From Entophlyctis helioformis (Eukaryota > Chytridiomycota > Chytridiomycetes > Chytridiales > Chytriomycetaceae): 64,000 nt of DNA. Numbering within the stretch: the stretch's first letter is position 1; each line of letters begins with the position of its first letter. Positions 61,215 to 64,000 of this stretch are shown piece after piece. The stretch is from the NCBI GenBank assembly GCA_025526915.1, contig JAHLKH010000085.1, positions 1 through 64,000 on the forward strand, given 5' to 3'. The notes under the pieces are model-generated. The model was given only the letters and a program-made list of their open reading frames with translations, was not told where the DNA came from and did no database searches. Both the position numbers and the translations under genes were made by a program.

Positions 61215-64000
61215 TCAATAGTATGTGTTACGTGCTTCAAACAGGCGGAACCACCCGATATCATCCATGCGCTCATCATCAATGCCTGATCGTTCTTTCA
61301 TCAGCCGAGCACGTACTGCATGCGACTCGGCCGTGCTCATTGCGCCAGGGATGTGCGGCGTAATGTACAAGCCAAGCTCAGGCGGCAGCCGCGACGCAAT
61401 CACGCCAGTCTCGTGCCAGTGCTGCTGCTGTGGCGCCACGTGCGCAGTCGACACAACACGCTTGGTAGGATCCACAAGGAAGAAGACAAGCGTCTTGCAG
61501 TGTCCCGGCTTGGATGGATCCGCCAGCTTGAACGGCTCGGCCTTGTTCAGCCAGCTGTTGGGGAATGCGATGCATCGGCCGTGGCTCGCTTGGATACTTC
61601 CGAGATCCTGCTCACCAGGCTTCTCGTTGACCCCTCCATACACTTCTTCGTAGTACATGTACTCGCCCAGCTCGTAGTCAAATGGTGGATCTTCAGTGTT
61701 GACTATGGTGCGGAACGCCAGACGCGGCTCGGTGATGTTGGCCATGTCGTAGTAGTAGATGCCTGTGGCGGCAATCGACTCATTGGCTGCGCCTTCGATA
61801 TGCCAGTCGTCACCGCCATACTCGGGTTTCTCTGGCGTCAGGTGGATGTTGGCGAGCTTGACAATGACTTGCAGATTGTGGCCGCGCAGACTGACGGGTG
61901 CAACTCGCCGTTTGGGCGAAAACGTGGCGGGTAGTCGCGGCTGCAAATAGCCACTGTCAATGAATCCGTTCCAGTAGTCCTCATCGTCCACGTCAATCTC
62001 ATCCGACTTCGCCATGTCAACGACATCAACAGCCGCCTCGTAAGCCTCGTCATCATCGTCGTCTGGTAGATCATCGACCATGGTTTCAAAAGCGAGGAGC
62101 TGGCGGCTTGTCATGTACAGGCTTTCTGGATCATCAATGTATAGCTCGAGGCTGTATCTGTACCCGAACAGAGTCTCAAACAGAGGCACGAACCGCTCAA
62201 ACACCTTGGCGATCGTCTTGTAGAGCGAGTTGCTCCAGATCGGATGCAGGTTGTTGATGTACGAGTTGATGGACACGGTGCCATTGTCGTGGACGCGGAG
62301 CTCGGACGGCAGCCACTGGAAACGCTTTGACATGTAGTTTGCGTCCCATCCAAATGTTGGCTTGCCGGACACACACTCGCTTTTGGCCACAAGATCCCAT
62401 GGCGGCGTTGAAGTGGCCGTGGCGCGATCATCCAGGGAAAGAACCAGGCTGCGACCGTACACGAGCGGGTAGAGCGATGGATGCACGAGATCAAGCACCT
62501 TGCCGTCCGAGCCTGGATGCCAGTCCTTCTTGTGGTCTGGGACGTCCTCGAGCACAGCAACTTGGCGGATGAGAGCGTCTCGCAGCGACTCTGGCACGGC
62601 ATCGTCCGACATGGTCGTGCATTTGACAGCACCAGGCGTGACAGTCACCGCATCGCCACTCGCAAGCTTGACGGTGCGTATCTCGTGCTCGGCCAGATAC
62701 TCCAGCTCACTGAACAACAGGCTCAGAGCGCGTTGAGTGACACCTGGCGCAGCAGCCTCATCGCGCCACTGGGCCGCAATGGTGGCATCCGTGAACTTGG
62801 TCCACCAGAGCGGCTTGTTGAGGATGGTGGCACGAAGTACAAGATACTCGCGCTCCTTGAGTGTAAGGTACCACTGCTCCATCCCGGGAATGAGCGACTT
62901 CGGAAGACCAGTGCTGTTCTTGTTGGGCAGGATGGACGGATTGGCGGTCTTGAAATGCTTTGGAAAGTGCTTGTCCATAATCTCCAGCAGCTTCTCCAGC
63001 ATTTCATCGTCCACGTAGGTCTGACCAATAACACCTTGGAGCACGGCGGGGAATCCGATGGCTTCCATCTTGACTGCGACAGGATTCTCTGGCTTGTCGG
63101 CAAACTCTGTCAACAGTGTGTGCAGCATCTCAACGGCTGTGCCATCTCCAATGCCCGAATGCTTGATGTTCCTGAGAAGAGCAGGAATGATGCCGTGTTG
63201 CAGATACCGCGCAATGATGGCCGCATGACTGGTAGAGCGAACGTACCGGATGTGCTCATTCGGTCGAATGGGATCTTGTCGTCGAATGGGCTCATGCAGT
63301 TGTTTGAGGACCGTCTTTGAAAGCTCCTTGTCTTGATGGCCAACGAAGCTGATGAGCTTCGTAAAGATAGGTGGCAATGCTGTGCTGCTGATTGGGAGAT
63401 CACCCTGGCTGATGATGAGGACGACGATCCGAAAGACGCTGTGGACAAGCTCGCGGTGCTGATAGATGGCAGCAAACCGTCGTGCCAGGAAGGCGTCGAG
63501 TGCATCCAGGATTCCGGCTTTGACTGCTCTTTGAACCAGACCCTGTCTGCTATTTCTGTCCAGAAACTTGTACAGAGCTTCAGAAAGTGCCAGCTGATGG
63601 CGCGGCTTATGGGATTCTCTAATCCATGCAGACGACGCAGGCATTAGCATCGTGCAATGCAGATCATTCCGACTGCGACTTACTTGAGCTTGTTGATGAT
63701 TGCAAGCACAACGTGCATGTCGTTGGATTCGGATGCATCGGATGGGACAAAGAAAGGAATGCAAGTGGCTGCATCTGCTGCAACTTCCTCGTCCATTTCA
63801 AGCAGCCGCAGAATCCAGTCTAAAAGCGCCAGTCTATGCCGCTGCAATTGAAAACGGTCAGGAAATACATGGCATAATTGTGGCAGTACGAGTGTGTTGG
63901 TAGAATAGCGCTCACATCGTCCCAAAGGTTGTTTCCGACATTGCGCCTTCTAATGGCACCAAGCAGATTCAGGATCATGTGTCGCTCAGTCTGTGCTTCA
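61215..64000 (-). CDS. DUF4246-family protein with N-terminal helical repeats (5' end off window)
   Basis: Exons 64000-63916 (partial), 63841-63684 and 63618-61215. The N-terminal part (HMILNLLGAIRRRNVGNNLW, LALLDWILRLLEMDEEVAAD, HREVH-like helices to about residue 300) looks like ARM/HEAT-type alpha-helical repeats. The C-terminal 550 residues carry the fungal DUF4246 pattern: YMSKRFQWLPSELRVHDNGT, SINSYINNLHP, DWHIEGAANESIAATGIYYY, GRCIAFPNSWLNKAEPFKLA. The HxE in WHIEG suggests a metal-dependent, oxygenase-like fold, but no activity is established. An acidic DDDDDEAYEA insert sits mid-domain. The frame is uninterrupted in the window. The helical-repeat fusion is unusual to my knowledge. 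Confidence 0.82.

Overview
This window is eukaryotic and almost certainly from a fungus, probably an early-diverging zoosporic one (chytrid-like). Genes carry short GT-AG and a few GC-AG introns. There is a velvet-domain regulator, a CRT10-like WD40 protein, a DUF4246 protein, Pho4-type phosphate transporters, microsomal P450s, a PPR protein, a tRNA-Tyr with the usual eukaryotic intron, and an expanded family of F-box-like/ankyrin proteins with the repeat EGCTxxAMDxAAxxGH. The lineage is an inference from gene content. No species could be assigned.

Two segmental duplications organise the window. (1) A large inverted duplication: a left arm (1 to about 12316, continuing off the window) and a right arm (about 16178 to 34469) face each other across a 3.9 kb loop. 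From the outside inward, each arm carries a P450, a PPR gene, a second P450, tRNA-Gly, an F-box-like/ankyrin gene divergent from a vWFA gene, and a stand-alone NRPS-like adenylation-domain gene. The loop holds another ankyrin gene and an unrecognised PPxY-containing gene, and both are cut by the arm breakpoint. A 5.9 kb LINE with a 57-bp target duplication sits only in the right arm; the left arm keeps the empty site. (2) A direct duplication of Pho4 transporter, tRNA-Ala/tRNA-Tyr pair and ankyrin gene (36980-42620 and 49981-60928). These copies flank single-copy sequence with the velvet gene and the CRT10-like gene, which converge tail to tail. A 5.6 kb Ty3/gypsy LTR retrotransposon lies in the second copy, 12 bp upstream of tRNA-Ala; the first copy keeps the empty site. 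The window ends inside a DUF4246 gene.

One caution applies throughout. Many genes are interrupted by single-base indels that differ between otherwise near-identical copies, even inside a retrotransposon whose LTRs differ at one base in 273. This pattern fits residual long-read consensus errors at least as well as decay. I therefore annotate most interrupted genes as coding sequences with flagged breaks. The duplications themselves should be confirmed with spanning reads before biological conclusions are drawn.
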